From Enterococcus phoeniculicola ATCC BAA-412 (lineage in GTDB: Bacteria > Bacillota > Bacilli > Lactobacillales > Enterococcaceae), in contig NZ_ASWE01000002.1 of assembly GCF_000407505.1 (NCBI RefSeq), positions 124,001 to 188,000 on the forward strand: 64,000 nt of DNA. Direction: 5' to 3'. This document shows, piece by piece, positions 8,283 through 16,912 of this stretch. The first letter of the stretch is position 1. Every line of letters starts with the position of its first letter. The notes under the pieces were generated by a model. The model did no database searches and had not been told where the DNA came from. It was given only the letters and a program-made list of their open reading frames with translations. A program made the position numbers and the translations under genes.

Positions 8283-8862
8283 GTTGGAAGCAATTTTATT
8301 CGTTGTAGGTGAGGAAGGAATTGGGTTAGATGAGTTGAGTTATCTCCTTGAAGCTGAGACTTCTCAGGTCTATGAATGGGTAGAGGAGCTAGGTAAAAGC
8401 TATAAAGAAGATGAACATTCTGCGTTAAATATTTTGGAGGTAGGCAATCATTTTGTGTTAACAACAAAAAAGAAATTTGCTCCATTATTAAAAAGGTATG
8501 CGCAATCGCCAATTTCAAATAAGCTTTCTCAAGCAGCACTTGAAACATTGTCGATTATTGCCTATAAGCAGCCAATTACGCGAATTGAAATTGAAGAAAT
8601 TCGAGGTGTCCAGTCTTCAGGATCTGTTCAAAAACTAGTGGCTCGTCAATTAATTGAAGAAAAAGGTCGAGTGGAAGGACCGGGGCGTGCAATTTTATAT
8701 GGAACGACTGCTTATTTTATGGATTATTTTGCATTGAAGTCCCTTGAAGAGCTTCCAGACATTCAGTCCATGGAAATAGAAGATGAAGAAGAATCAATGG
8801 ATTTATTTTTTGACCGCTATAAAGGAAAAGAGTTAGAAACAACTGAAGAGGAGCAAGAATAA
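8266..8862 (+). CDS. scpB: Segregation and condensation protein B
   Basis: ScpB dimers bind ScpA in the SMC condensin. The 198-residue product carries two winged-helix domains; the second contains the family signature LSQAALETLSIIAYKQPITRIEIEEIRGVQSSG and LIEEKGRVEGPGRAILYGTT. An acidic tail follows. The ATG at 8266 lies inside the end of scpA, and the stop shares one base with the rluB start, so scpA, scpB and rluB form one tightly coupled unit. Confidence 0.95.
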   Translation: MIKLSELEAILFVVGEEGIGLDELSYLLEAETSQVYEWVEELGKSYKEDEHSALNILEVGNHFVLTTKKKFAPLLKRYAQSPISNKLSQAALETLSIIAYKQPITRIEIEEIRGVQSSGSVQKLVARQLIEEKGRVEGPGRAILYGTTAYFMDYFALKSLEELPDIQSMEIEDEEESMDLFFDRYKGKELETTEEEQE

Positions 8863-9590
8863 TGGAACGATTACAAAAAGTTATCGCACATGCGGGAGTT
8901 ACTTCTCGAAGAAAAGCAGAGGAGTATATCCTTGCAGGACGTGTTCGTGTCAATGGAAAGATTATTAAGGAATTGGGCGTCAAAGTAGGTAAAGGGGACA
9001 AAATCGAAGTGGATGATGTGCCTATCTACCAAGAAGAGTATGGGTATTATTTGTTGTATAAACCAAAAGGGGTTATTTCGGCAGTTTCAGATGATAAGGA
9101 AAGAAAAGTTGTTACAGACTTTCTGCCAAGTGTTACTGAACGAATTTACCCAGTTGGTCGTTTAGACTATGATACATCAGGATTGTTGTTGTTAACAAAT
9201 GATGGTGAATTTTCTCAAAAATTGACTCACCCAAGTCATGAAGTAGATAAAGTCTATGTGGCTAAAGTCAAAGGATTGGCAACAAAACAAATGCTTCATC
9301 CCTTAACTAGAGGAATCAAGATTGAAGGAAGAAAGACTGCGCCTGCCAAAGTTGAAGTGATTTCTGTTGATCCGCGAACAGGGACAAGTATAGTAGAGCT
9401 GACTATCCATGAAGGAAGAAATCATCAGGTGAAGAACATGCTGCAGGCCGTAGGGCTTCCCGTTCAGAAACTAAAAAGAGAAAAATATGGTGAATTAACA
9501 TTAAAAGGATTACGTCCGGGAGACTATCGCGAATTAAACAAAAAAGAAGTTAGCAGCCTGTTGAATCTAGCAACGAATAAGACGAAGTAA
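8862..9590 (+). CDS. rluB: 23S rRNA pseudouridine synthase RluB
   Basis: This is a large-subunit pseudouridine synthase of the RsuA/RluB group, modifying helix 90-region uridines of 23S rRNA (family knowledge: U2605 in E. coli numbering). The 242-residue protein starts with an S4 RNA-binding domain (MERLQKVIAHAGVTSRRKAEEYI). It then has the catalytic motif VGRLDYDTSGLLLLTNDG with the nucleophilic Asp, and the later HEGRNHQVKNMLQAVG motif. The start overlaps the scpB stop by one base. The RBS GAGGAG lies in the scpB end. Confidence 0.93.
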   Translation: MERLQKVIAHAGVTSRRKAEEYILAGRVRVNGKIIKELGVKVGKGDKIEVDDVPIYQEEYGYYLLYKPKGVISAVSDDKERKVVTDFLPSVTERIYPVGRLDYDTSGLLLLTNDGEFSQKLTHPSHEVDKVYVAKVKGLATKQMLHPLTRGIKIEGRKTAPAKVEVISVDPRTGTSIVELTIHEGRNHQVKNMLQAVGLPVQKLKREKYGELTLKGLRPGDYRELNKKEVSSLLNLATNKTK

Positions 9591-9702
9591 GAAGGTTTTT
9601 TTTCTTACAAAAAATAAGTGTTTTTATAAGAGTAGATGATCGACTTGCTAGAGATTCCAGTAAATTGACAAAAATCATTTTCAGAGAGTTAAAACAAAAT
9701 GC

Positions 9703-9730
9703 TTGTTTTTTTTCATTCGGAGTGTATACT
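9703..9730 (+). promoter_or_regulatory. Promoter of the riboflavin transporter unit
   Basis: TTGTTT at 9703-9708 and TATACT at 9725-9730 are separated by 16 bp and lie just upstream of the FMN riboswitch. Confidence 0.55.
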
Positions 9731-9752
9731 ATGTATGTAAAATAAAATAAAA

Positions 9753-9875
9753 GGTTCGTCTTCAGGGGCAGGGTGAAATTCCCGACCGGTGGTTATAGTC
9801 CACGACCCATCTCATTGAGGTGGCTGATTCAGTGAAATTCTGATACCGACAGTAAAGTCTGGATAAAGAAGATAG
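9753..9875 (+). promoter_or_regulatory. FMN riboswitch (RFN element)
   Basis: The conserved RFN core is easy to read: TTCAGGGGCAGGGTGAAATT, CCCGACCGGTGGT, GTCCACGACCC, a variable hairpin (CTCATTGAGGTGGC), CTGATTCAGTGAAATTCTG, ATACCGACAGTAAAGTCTGG and the closing GAAGA. It is followed by an intrinsic terminator, so FMN binding should stop transcription before ribU. Confidence 0.97.
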
Positions 9876-9916
9876 GGCTTATTTGAATTGATATTTTTGA
9901 CGACTCAAATAACTCT

Positions 9917-9953
9917 AACTCTATTTTTCCCTGCGAAAAAATAGAGTTTTTTT
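9917..9953 (+). terminator. Riboswitch-controlled terminator
   Basis: The stem AACTCTATTTTT / AAAAAATAGAGTT (about 9917-9928 and 9936-9948) is followed by a T-run. It sits between the FMN aptamer and ribU and is the expected expression platform. Confidence 0.9.
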
Positions 9954-10027
9954 GTTGTTTTGAGTAGAAATGAATATGAATTTGAAGGGTTCGTTGAAGA
10001 TGTGTCCTTAACCAGGAGGATTTCAAA

Positions 10028-10636
10028 ATGAAGAACAGTCGTGTACAAAAAATGGTCGCCATGTCAATGTTTGCAGCAATAGGGTTGGTGTTACAATTTA
10101 TCGCAGTACCAATAATGCCAGCGTTCGATTTTCTAAAAATCGATTTTAGTGATATTCCTATTATGATTAGTATGTTTTTATTCGGACCGATGGCAGGAAT
10201 TGCAACAGCAGTCATTCGCTCCGTGCTACATTTATTATTAACAGGATTCTCACCAGCAAATATGGTAGGTGATGTAGCGAGTATTTTTGCTTCTGTCTTG
10301 TTCACTTTACCGATGTTTTACTTTTTCAATAAGGGTAGTCATAAAATGCGTAATAAGGTGATTGGAACAGTCAGCGGAATTTTAGCTTTGACTATTTTCA
10401 TGAGTATAGCAAATTACTTTGTCATTACCCCCCTTTATTTATTCTTCTTCGGAATGAATACGACTCAATTTTTAGGCATGCCGCTAATTAATTATGTATT
10501 AATTGGTATCGTCCCTTTTAATTTGATTAAAGGCTCAGTAGTTAGCATTGTATTTCTTTTCTTACATGCCAAGTTATTACCTTGGTTGGCGAAAAAACAA
10601 CATCAACTTGAACGACCAACAACTATTACAAAATAG
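10028..10636 (+). CDS. ribU: Riboflavin transporter RibU, ECF S-component
   Basis: RibU is the riboflavin-binding membrane subunit that works with the shared ECF energising module (EcfA, EcfA', EcfT), not encoded nearby. The 202-residue protein has six predicted helices. It has the family stretches MSMFAAIGLVLQFIAVPI and FDFLKIDFSDIPIMISMFLFGPMAGI, and the FxKG-type end (VPFNLIKGSVVSIV). The basic N-terminus (MKNSRVQKMV) fits the contact with the energising module. The start has a perfect AGGAGG. The FMN riboswitch upstream independently supports the assignment. Confidence 0.95.
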   Translation: MKNSRVQKMVAMSMFAAIGLVLQFIAVPIMPAFDFLKIDFSDIPIMISMFLFGPMAGIATAVIRSVLHLLLTGFSPANMVGDVASIFASVLFTLPMFYFFNKGSHKMRNKVIGTVSGILALTIFMSIANYFVITPLYLFFFGMNTTQFLGMPLINYVLIGIVPFNLIKGSVVSIVFLFLHAKLLPWLAKKQHQLERPTTITK

Positions 10637-10644
10637 ACATCCAG

Positions 10645-10686
10645 ACTGACTTGAAACGAACCCTCGTTTTGAGTCAGTTTTTTTAG
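10645..10686 (+). terminator. Terminator of ribU
   Basis: ACTGACTTGAAACGA pairs with TCGTTTTGAGTCAGT (one mismatch or wobble) around an ACCC loop, followed by TTTTTT. Confidence 0.88.
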
Positions 10687-11105
10687 TCCATTCACAATAA
10701 AGGCGGTATAATTCTTGATGTGGATGAAGAAATTCGTCTACATCTATTTTTTAGGAAGAGTGTAGAGACACAGATTCTGTTTATTTCCAAAACTGTTCCT
10801 TCTTAAAGCACCTCGCTTTTAGAGAGCAATGAGAGCAGCTCTTCAATTCAAGTGTGTCTTATGCATGAAGATACGTTCCTTCCCAAAACGTTAGTAATAG
10901 ATTAGAAAATCTGGATATAACTATAATCATTATGTTCTGGATTCCAGATTCTTTTCTTTGCTTTTTGACAAGTAGGACTAGACAAATTTTTCCTATACGC
11001 CTATCATAAAAGAAAGAGTAAGGGGTTATTAGCAAGAATAAATAGCCTGAAAAACGCAAGATACAAAAAATCGATAAATTTAGTCAAAAACGGGAGGCTA
11101 TTAAA
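10687..11105 (+). other. Intergenic region with promoter and degenerate repeat
   Basis: No gene is visible here. Near 10840-10875 there is a degenerate relative of the 58-bp repeat seen at 6279. A hairpin AATCTGGA...TCCAGATT (10908-10950) is followed by CTTTTCTTT. A promoter candidate for pepV is TAGACA (10979-10984) with TATCAT (11002-11007), 17 bp apart. Confidence 0.45.
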
Positions 11106-12446
11106 ATGAAACAATTTGTAAAAAAGGTGCATCAGGAAGCAGCCGTTGAATCGTTGAAAGAATTAATTCGGATTCCATCAATTTTAGATGAGTCAGATGC
11201 AGGTGAAGGTCATCCATTTGGAACGCATGTTGTTGCTGCCTTGGATAAAGCACTAGAAATTTGTGATGAATTAGGGTTTAAAACATTTAAAGATCCTGAA
11301 GGGTATTATGGATATGCTGAGGTTGGCGAGGGCGAAGAGCTTTTTGGTATACTATGCCATTTAGATGTAGTGCCGGCAGGAGATTTGGCAAATTGGCAAT
11401 CAAACCCATTTGAGCCTATTTTAAATGAAGGCAGTCTAATTGGTCGTGGGGTACAGGATGATAAGGGACCTTCAATTGCTGCGCTATATGCAGTGAAATC
11501 TTTAATGGATGAAGGCGTGACTTTCAATAAACGTATTCGTTTTATTTTTGGAACGGATGAAGAAAACTTATGGCGTTGTTTAGACAAATATAATGAAAAA
11601 GAAGAAGGGATTAGCCTAGGGTTTGCACCAGATTCTAAGTTTCCATTAATTTATGCTGAAAAAGGACTATTGCAAGCTTATTTAGTAGGGCCAGGTTCTA
11701 AAGAAATCGATCTTGATCTACCAGGAACCATGAATGTCGTTCCAGAAACGGCTAGTTATTCTGGAGATAAATTAGAAGAAGTCAAAGAAAAGTTAGCTTC
11801 TTTAAATTTTGATTTTCAAGATAATGGAGAATCTATTACAGTTATTGGAAAAAGTATTCATGCAAAGGATGCACCAAAAGGAACGAATGCCATTACACGA
11901 TTAGCGATGGCGTTGTCTGATGTGGTTGATTTTGCCCCATTGAATTTCTTAGGAAAACTTGTAAAAGAGAATGCCACAGGAGAAAACGTTGTAGGAAAGA
12001 CAGAAGATGAGCAATCAGGTGAATTAACTATGAATTTCGCGAGTCTAACCATTACACCAACTGAAACGAGAATTGGCGTGGATATGCGGATGCCTGTGAC
12101 AGTTGTCAAAGAAGAATTGGTGAAAAAACTAGCGGATAAAGCAGCTGAATATGATTTGCGCTATGAAGAGTTTGATTTCATTGATTCGCTTTATGTTCCA
12201 CTAGATAGCGAGCTTGTTCAAAATCTATTGAATACGTACCGTGACATCACAGGAGATATGATTTCTGAGCCCATTGTTTCAGGAGGAGCAACCTTTGCCC
12301 GTACTATGAATCAATGTGTGGCGTTTGGGGCGATTTTCCCTGATGTGGTTGGAATGGCTCACCAGCCAAATGAAGCTTGGGCACTGGACAGCATGTATAA
12401 GGCTATGGATGTCTATGCAGAAGCTGTCTATCGTCTGTGTGTATAA
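11106..12446 (+). CDS. pepV: Dipeptidase PepV
   Basis: PepV is an M20-family dinuclear zinc dipeptidase that splits dipeptides with an unblocked N-terminus. The 446-residue protein has the metal-binding motifs GILCHLDVVPAG, GRGVQDDKGPSIAALYAVKSL and FGTDEENLWRC. It also has the dimer lid and SGGATFARTMNQCVAFG, and the final His in GMAHQPNEAW. Length and motif order match lactobacillal PepV. ATG 11106 has GGGAGG 12 bp upstream. It is monocistronic, between its own promoter and a strong terminator. Confidence 0.95.
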   Translation: MKQFVKKVHQEAAVESLKELIRIPSILDESDAGEGHPFGTHVVAALDKALEICDELGFKTFKDPEGYYGYAEVGEGEELFGILCHLDVVPAGDLANWQSNPFEPILNEGSLIGRGVQDDKGPSIAALYAVKSLMDEGVTFNKRIRFIFGTDEENLWRCLDKYNEKEEGISLGFAPDSKFPLIYAEKGLLQAYLVGPGSKEIDLDLPGTMNVVPETASYSGDKLEEVKEKLASLNFDFQDNGESITVIGKSIHAKDAPKGTNAITRLAMALSDVVDFAPLNFLGKLVKENATGENVVGKTEDEQSGELTMNFASLTITPTETRIGVDMRMPVTVVKEELVKKLADKAAEYDLRYEEFDFIDSLYVPLDSELVQNLLNTYRDITGDMISEPIVSGGATFARTMNQCVAFGAIFPDVVGMAHQPNEAWALDSMYKAMDVYAEAVYRLCV

Positions 12447-12451
12447 GTCAT

Positions 12452-12532
12452 AAAAAAGTTGTTTGCACTGTGAAGCGACCTCCAAACGTTAGATTTTCGG
12501 AGGTCGCTTCGCTTTTTGCAGACAACTTTTTT
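12452..12532 (+). terminator. Long two-part terminator between pepV and fer
   Basis: An inner stem GAAGCGACCTCC / GGAGGTCGCTTC (12472-12483 and 12499-12510) lies within an outer pair AAAAAAGTTGT...ACAACTTTTTT. Because of the A-run on the left and T-run on the right it can work in both directions, ending pepV and, from the other side, fer. Confidence 0.88.
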
Positions 12533-12579
12533 AGATAATTTTGTATTTCCCCTGAGGTATTGTTAAAATAAATGTACCT

Positions 12580-12792
12580 TTATTTATCGAGTACGATTGC
12601 TCGAACTGGGCATTTTCTATAAGCTTCAAGAACAGCTGTTTCTTCGGATGTTGGAATGAATTGATGCTGCGCATTTGGCTCCAGCACAAAGCGTACAATC
12701 CCTTCGTCGTCATACTCAAAGATGTTTGGCGCGACAAGTTCACAGATTCCACAGGCAATGCAACGTTCTGGAATGATTTGGCAATTTTTCAT
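12580..12792 (-). CDS. fer: [4Fe-4S] ferredoxin
   Basis: This is a small electron-transfer protein of 70 residues that should bind one 4Fe-4S cluster: Cys11, Cys14 and Cys17 in CIACGIC, plus a remote Cys followed by Pro (KCPVRAI). It resembles Bacillus Fer. It is transcribed away from ypbB, and the fer/ypbB/recQ neighbourhood is conserved in Bacillus and relatives. Its redox partner is not visible here. Confidence 0.9.
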   Translation of the reverse strand: MKNCQIIPERCIACGICELVAPNIFEYDDEGIVRFVLEPNAQHQFIPTSEETAVLEAYRKCPVRAIVLDK

Positions 12793-12831
12793 AAACAGTC
12801 AATCCTATCTTATAAAGGAGTATAGTAAAAC

Positions 12832-13851
12832 ATGAATGAATTAATTCTATCCTTCTTTGAAGAAGGAAACAAGATGAAAGGAACAACTTTATATCATTTA
12901 CTGCGAGGCAGGAGAACAAATTCAGTTTTGGTTTATGGCTTTTTTCATGGTGTTCTCCCTTATTTAGGGGCATTTCCTAAGTTAGACGAGTCTTTAATAA
13001 AAAAAATTCTTACTTATCATTGTTCAAAAGGTTTTTTGAAGGAAGATAAAGGGGAATACTTGCTGACGGATAAAGGAAGAAGGGCTTTAGAAAAGAATCC
13101 TTTTCGATTTCCAGAAATTGACTATTTTTCTTTTGGTAAAACAGCGCATACGAATTGGCGTTTAGTAAAATTTGCTATTCAAGTCGTTTCTTATCTTAGC
13201 TATAGTGAGAATGAGTATCTTCCTATTGAGACAAGTCCTTATTATACTATCCAAGTAAAAAATTGGTTGAGACGACAGGAAAGAAAACAACTTTCGGTGC
13301 AAATAAAAACGGAATTGACAGCGATTTTTCAACAGCTTTCTGACACACAGGCAGCTTTTTTATCAAATCAGTTTTCTGGAAGGCAGATTGATGGTGCGGT
13401 CGCCTATCAGTTATTACCAGATAGTATGCAGGAATTTCCTTATAACCAATTATTTGAAGATGAAGCGATCCATGCTTTTTTCAGGTGTTTAAAAGAATTA
13501 CCAGAGTCAGCTCTCTATGAACTGGTAAAAGAAGGACTGAAACAAAATTATAATCAAAGTGTACGTCAAACCATTCGACTCTTTCTTCAAGGGGCAACAA
13601 AAGAGCAGGTAATGCAAGTGCGGCATATAAAAGAGAGTACAATTAATGACCATCTTATTGAATGGTCGATTTTGGATGAATCATTTCCGTTTCAGCAGTT
13701 CATTTCAAAAGAGACAGAAGAGCAGTTGCGTCAATTAAATTCTCCGATACTTACTTGGCAATATAGAGAAATAAATCAGCGTTTTTCACTAAGCTATGAT
13801 AGTTTTCGTCTTTTTCAAATTCGAGAATATAGAAAGAAGGGACGAAAATGA
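12832..13851 (+). CDS. ypbB: YpbB-like protein with C-terminal helix-turn-helix
   Basis: This 339-residue protein corresponds to YpbB, found next to recQ in Bacilli. The N-terminal half has a helical, winged-helix-like part (KMKGTTLYHLLRGRRTNSVLVYGF). The C-terminal half holds the HTH_40-type helix-turn-helix (TKEQVMQVRHIKESTINDHLIEW), a domain also found at the end of some RecQ helicases. It overlaps recQ by 4 bp, so a joint role with the helicase in DNA repair or replication restart is likely, but the biochemical function is unknown. Confidence 0.8.
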   Translation: MNELILSFFEEGNKMKGTTLYHLLRGRRTNSVLVYGFFHGVLPYLGAFPKLDESLIKKILTYHCSKGFLKEDKGEYLLTDKGRRALEKNPFRFPEIDYFSFGKTAHTNWRLVKFAIQVVSYLSYSENEYLPIETSPYYTIQVKNWLRRQERKQLSVQIKTELTAIFQQLSDTQAAFLSNQFSGRQIDGAVAYQLLPDSMQEFPYNQLFEDEAIHAFFRCLKELPESALYELVKEGLKQNYNQSVRQTIRLFLQGATKEQVMQVRHIKESTINDHLIEWSILDESFPFQQFISKETEEQLRQLNSPILTWQYREINQRFSLSYDSFRLFQIREYRKKGRK

Positions 13852-15269
13852 ATTTAGAGAAAGCACTTTTTCAGTATTTTGGTTATCAGACATTTCGTTC
13901 GGGGCAAAAAGAGATTATTTCTAGTCTTTTGAATGATAAGTCAACATTGGCTATTCTTCCAACAGGAACAGGGAAAAGTTTGTGTTATCAATTGACAGGC
14001 TATCTTAAAGAAGGACTTGTTGTCATTGTTTCTCCATTGATTTCTTTGATGGAAGATCAAGTAAGTCAGCTACAAAAAAAAGGAGAAAAACGAGTCATAG
14101 CTTTTAATAGTCTTCTTAGTAAAGAAGAAAAGAACTATGTGTTAGCTAGACTCTCTAGCTATAAATTTATATATTTTAGTCCAGAGATGCTTGTACAAAA
14201 AGAAATTATTCAAGCGTTAAAATTTGCAGGCGTTTCTTTATTTGTGGTAGATGAAGCACATTGTGTATCTCAGTGGGGAGTCGATTTTCGTCCAGAATAC
14301 CGGCAGTTAGGAGAGGTTCAAAAGCAATTAGGCAAACCGCTTACTCTGGCTTTGACAGCAACCGCTACTCCACAGGTAAAAGAGGATATTCAATCTGTTT
14401 TATTCCAGGAGGAGCCTACTGTGGTTTCCGAATCTGTTAACCGCAATAATATTGCTTTATTTGTTCAACAAACAGAACATAAGCAGGCAGCAATACAGGA
14501 GATTCTTTCTAAAATGAGCGGTAGCGGAATTATTTATTGTGCGACGAGAAGACAAGTGGAACAATTATATCAGGAATTAAGAAATGATTTTTCTGTAGGA
14601 TTTTATCATGGCGGATTAGAGCCTTCACAAAGAAAACAGCTCCAGCAACAATTTTTAACAAATAAACTAGCGATACTTATTGCAACCAATGCATTTGGAA
14701 TGGGAATTGATAAAGCAGATATTCGTTTTGTAATTCACTATGATTTACCTGACAGCATGGAAAATTACGTGCAAGAAATCGGGCGTGCAGGACGCGATCA
14801 GCAAAATAGTCAGGCTATTTTACTCTATCAAACTGGGGATGAGCGAGTTCATTACTTTTTTAATCAAATGACCAATGAAGAGCGGTTAGGATTAGAATCA
14901 TACCTTTTGAGTGAAGGGGTGTCTAAAGAGGATCTATCAGAAATACAGCAAAAATGGCTAGCAGAAATTCAACAAGAAGAAAACTCAGAACGAGTGTTTA
15001 CTCGTATAAAAAATAAAGAAGTTCAGCGAGTAGAACAATTACAAAAAATGCTTGCGTATGTCCAAACAACTACCTGTAGACGTGAGTACTTAGTAAACTA
15101 TTTTGACGAAACACTTGAACATAAGACGGCTAATTGTTGTGATAATGATGGCGCTAGTTATTTAATTGAAGAGAAATCAGCGGACTTAGGAGTGGAGCAA
15201 AGTCAGAAAGGGTTCGCTAATTGGGAAACAATTTTACTAAGATTATTTAAAGAAAAAAAAACTGATTGA
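13848..15269 (+). CDS. recQ: RecQ-family ATP-dependent DNA helicase (short form)
   Basis: This is a 3'-5' superfamily 2 DNA helicase of 473 residues, lacking the HRDC domain and close in size to Bacillus RecS. Visible motifs are LNDKSTLAILPTGTGKSLCYQ (Walker A), VSPLISLMEDQV, VVDEAHCVSQWGVDFRPEY (DEAH), LTATATPQV, FYHGGLEPSQR and ATNAFGMGIDKADIRFVIHYDLP with EIGRAGRD (arginine finger). A short zinc-binding cysteine set follows (CRREYLVNYF...CC). The start overlaps ypbB. The missing C-terminal HTH may be supplied in trans by YpbB. Confidence 0.93.
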   Translation: MNLEKALFQYFGYQTFRSGQKEIISSLLNDKSTLAILPTGTGKSLCYQLTGYLKEGLVVIVSPLISLMEDQVSQLQKKGEKRVIAFNSLLSKEEKNYVLARLSSYKFIYFSPEMLVQKEIIQALKFAGVSLFVVDEAHCVSQWGVDFRPEYRQLGEVQKQLGKPLTLALTATATPQVKEDIQSVLFQEEPTVVSESVNRNNIALFVQQTEHKQAAIQEILSKMSGSGIIYCATRRQVEQLYQELRNDFSVGFYHGGLEPSQRKQLQQQFLTNKLAILIATNAFGMGIDKADIRFVIHYDLPDSMENYVQEIGRAGRDQQNSQAILLYQTGDERVHYFFNQMTNEERLGLESYLLSEGVSKEDLSEIQQKWLAEIQQEENSERVFTRIKNKEVQRVEQLQKMLAYVQTTTCRREYLVNYFDETLEHKTANCCDNDGASYLIEEKSADLGVEQSQKGFANWETILLRLFKEKKTD

Positions 15270-15296
15270 TTTTTGAGGACACATTTGAAACTCGTG

Positions 15297-15305
15297 TGGT
15301 ATAAT
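15297..15305 (+). promoter_or_regulatory. Extended -10 promoter of the LysM gene
   Basis: TGGTATAAT (15297-15305) fits an extended -10 element. No -35 with proper spacing is visible. Confidence 0.5.
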
Positions 15306-15338
15306 AGCACACGATAGTAATTAGGAGGGAATTTTACA

Positions 15339-15971
15339 GTGAGTAGAAACGATAAGAAAAAGCCGAAAACAGCAAATGAACCGTGGGAACAATCCATTTA
15401 CGATACTGACTATGATCAAAGTGCTTCGCGCAGTCAACAAAGAAAAGGAAAAAAAGGGAATACGATGTTTTTGACCATGTTAGTAATCCTTCTTTTCTTA
15501 ATTGCTGCTATTCCAACAGGGGTCTATATTTGGTGGTTAAATGATAATAAGACAACGCCAAATACACAAACAGCGACAACGACGACTGTTAGTAAAGAAA
15601 CAAAAGAATCTTCAACAAGTAGCAGTACGGCAGGTTCATCTTCTACAGAGCAGACAAGCTCATCTTCTGTAGCTGATAATACGCAAAATGAAAATCAAGA
15701 AAATAACCAAGCAGAAAATGGGAATACAGATCAAAATACCAATCAGAACACGGATCAAAACACTAATCAAAACACAGATCAAAATACCAATCAGAATACA
15801 GATCAAAATGCTGGTAACCAAGGCGAAGAGTATACAGAGGTTTTAAATGGTGAAGGGCCAAATCAAATTGCAGCTCGTACGGGTGTTCCTGTGGAAACTA
15901 TCTATGAACTAAATGGTATGACTCCAGATAATTTCAATCTAGTTCCTGGTCAGTCAATTCGAATCAAATAG
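15339..15971 (+). CDS. Membrane-anchored LysM protein, YpbE-like
   Basis: This 210-residue protein has a basic cytoplasmic N-terminus and one membrane helix near residues 45-65 (MFLTMLVILLFLIAAIPTGVYIWW). A low-complexity Ser/Thr linker follows, then a run of repeated TDQN/TNQN tetrapeptides and a C-terminal LysM domain (residues about 167-210: VLNGEGPNQIAARTGVPVETIYELNGM). LysM binds peptidoglycan GlcNAc. Position after recQ matches ypbE of Bacillus. The GTG start has TAGGAGGG. The repeat tract is 24-bp based and may vary in copy number between strains. Confidence 0.85.
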   Translation: MSRNDKKKPKTANEPWEQSIYDTDYDQSASRSQQRKGKKGNTMFLTMLVILLFLIAAIPTGVYIWWLNDNKTTPNTQTATTTTVSKETKESSTSSSTAGSSSTEQTSSSSVADNTQNENQENNQAENGNTDQNTNQNTDQNTNQNTDQNTNQNTDQNAGNQGEEYTEVLNGEGPNQIAARTGVPVETIYELNGMTPDNFNLVPGQSIRIK

Positions 15972-15988
15972 ATAAAGATAAAACGTAA

Positions 15989-16010
15989 GGCCGCTTTGGC
16001 GGTCTTTTTT
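15989..16010 (+). terminator. Terminator of the LysM gene
   Basis: A compact GC-rich stem (GGCCGC / GCGGTC with one G-U pair) is followed by TTTTTT. Confidence 0.85.
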
Positions 16011-16057
16011 ATGGAAAAGAAACTTTGTCAGAATAAGCAAGTAAAGGATGTTCAATC

Positions 16058-16732
16058 GTGAAAAATATTAGTCTAGCCATAGATGGACCTGCTTCATCGG
16101 GGAAAAGCACCGTTGCCAAACTACTGGCAAAAGAATTTCAGTTTATTTATACAGATACAGGTGCGATGTATCGGTCGCTTACATATCTTGCTATTACACA
16201 CCATGTGACGTTCGATGATGAAGCTGGGTTAGTTGATTTAATCAAAAAATATCCTATTTCATTTAAACAGACTGAAGAGGGACAGCTTGTATTTGTCGAT
16301 GGAAAAGATGTTACAGATGCAATTAGACAACCAGAAGTAACGAATGCTGTTTCAGAAGTCTCAGCACATGCCAAAGTACGTGAAGAAATGGTCGCCTTGC
16401 AGCAAACAATTGCTGAAAATGGTGGTGTGGTTATGGATGGACGAGATATTGGAACAGCGGTGTTGCCTAATGCGGAAGTGAAAATATTTCTAGTGGCCAG
16501 TGTGACAGAACGAGCAGAACGCCGCTACAAAGAAAATCTGGAAAAAGGAATCGCTACAGATTTTGAGACCTTAAAAAAAGAAATTCAGCAGCGCGATTAT
16601 ATTGACTCCACTCGTGAAGTTTCTCCACTTACGCAAGCTGACGATGCGGTTCGAATTGATACGACAGGAATGTCAATTGATAAAGTAGTCGACGCCATTC
16701 ACCAGATAATTAAAGAAAAAGGATATTTATAG
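16058..16732 (+). CDS. cmk: Cytidylate kinase
   Basis: Cmk phosphorylates CMP and dCMP with ATP. The 224-residue protein has the P-loop [24 protein letters not shown], the [13 protein letters not shown] motif and the arginine-rich RYKENLEKG lid and [13 protein letters not shown], all typical of bacterial CMP kinases. The GTG start has AAAGGA 10 bp upstream. cmk followed by rpsA and der is conserved in Firmicutes. Confidence 0.96.
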   Translation: MKNISLAIDGPASSGKSTVAKLLAKEFQFIYTDTGAMYRSLTYLAITHHVTFDDEAGLVDLIKKYPISFKQTEEGQLVFVDGKDVTDAIRQPEVTNAVSEVSAHAKVREEMVALQQTIAENGGVVMDGRDIGTAVLPNAEVKIFLVASVTERAERRYKENLEKGIATDFETLKKEIQQRDYIDSTREVSPLTQADDAVRIDTTGMSIDKVVDAIHQIIKEKGYL

Positions 16733-16740
16733 GAAATATA

Positions 16741-16782
16741 CAGAGAATTTACGGAAAAAACGTGAATTCTCTGTCTTTTTTT
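16741..16782 (+). terminator. Terminator of cmk
   Basis: CAGAGAATT pairs with AATTCTCTG around an ACGG...CGT-containing loop, followed by TCTTTTTTTT. Confidence 0.88.
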
Positions 16783-16912
16783 TCAATTCGTATCAGAACT
16801 TGCTTTTTTTTAGAAAAAAAGGTGGAAATCGCTTTATTTTTTTTGTAGTATCGCTTAGAATCAAGATAGTAGTGCAATTTAGAATCAAATGTTGGTTAGG
16901 AGGACATACGTC

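Noticed and set aside
9829-10305. 158-codon minus-strand frame over the riboswitch and ribU
   Set aside because: It crosses the FMN riboswitch and the start of ribU in antisense and has no start signals.
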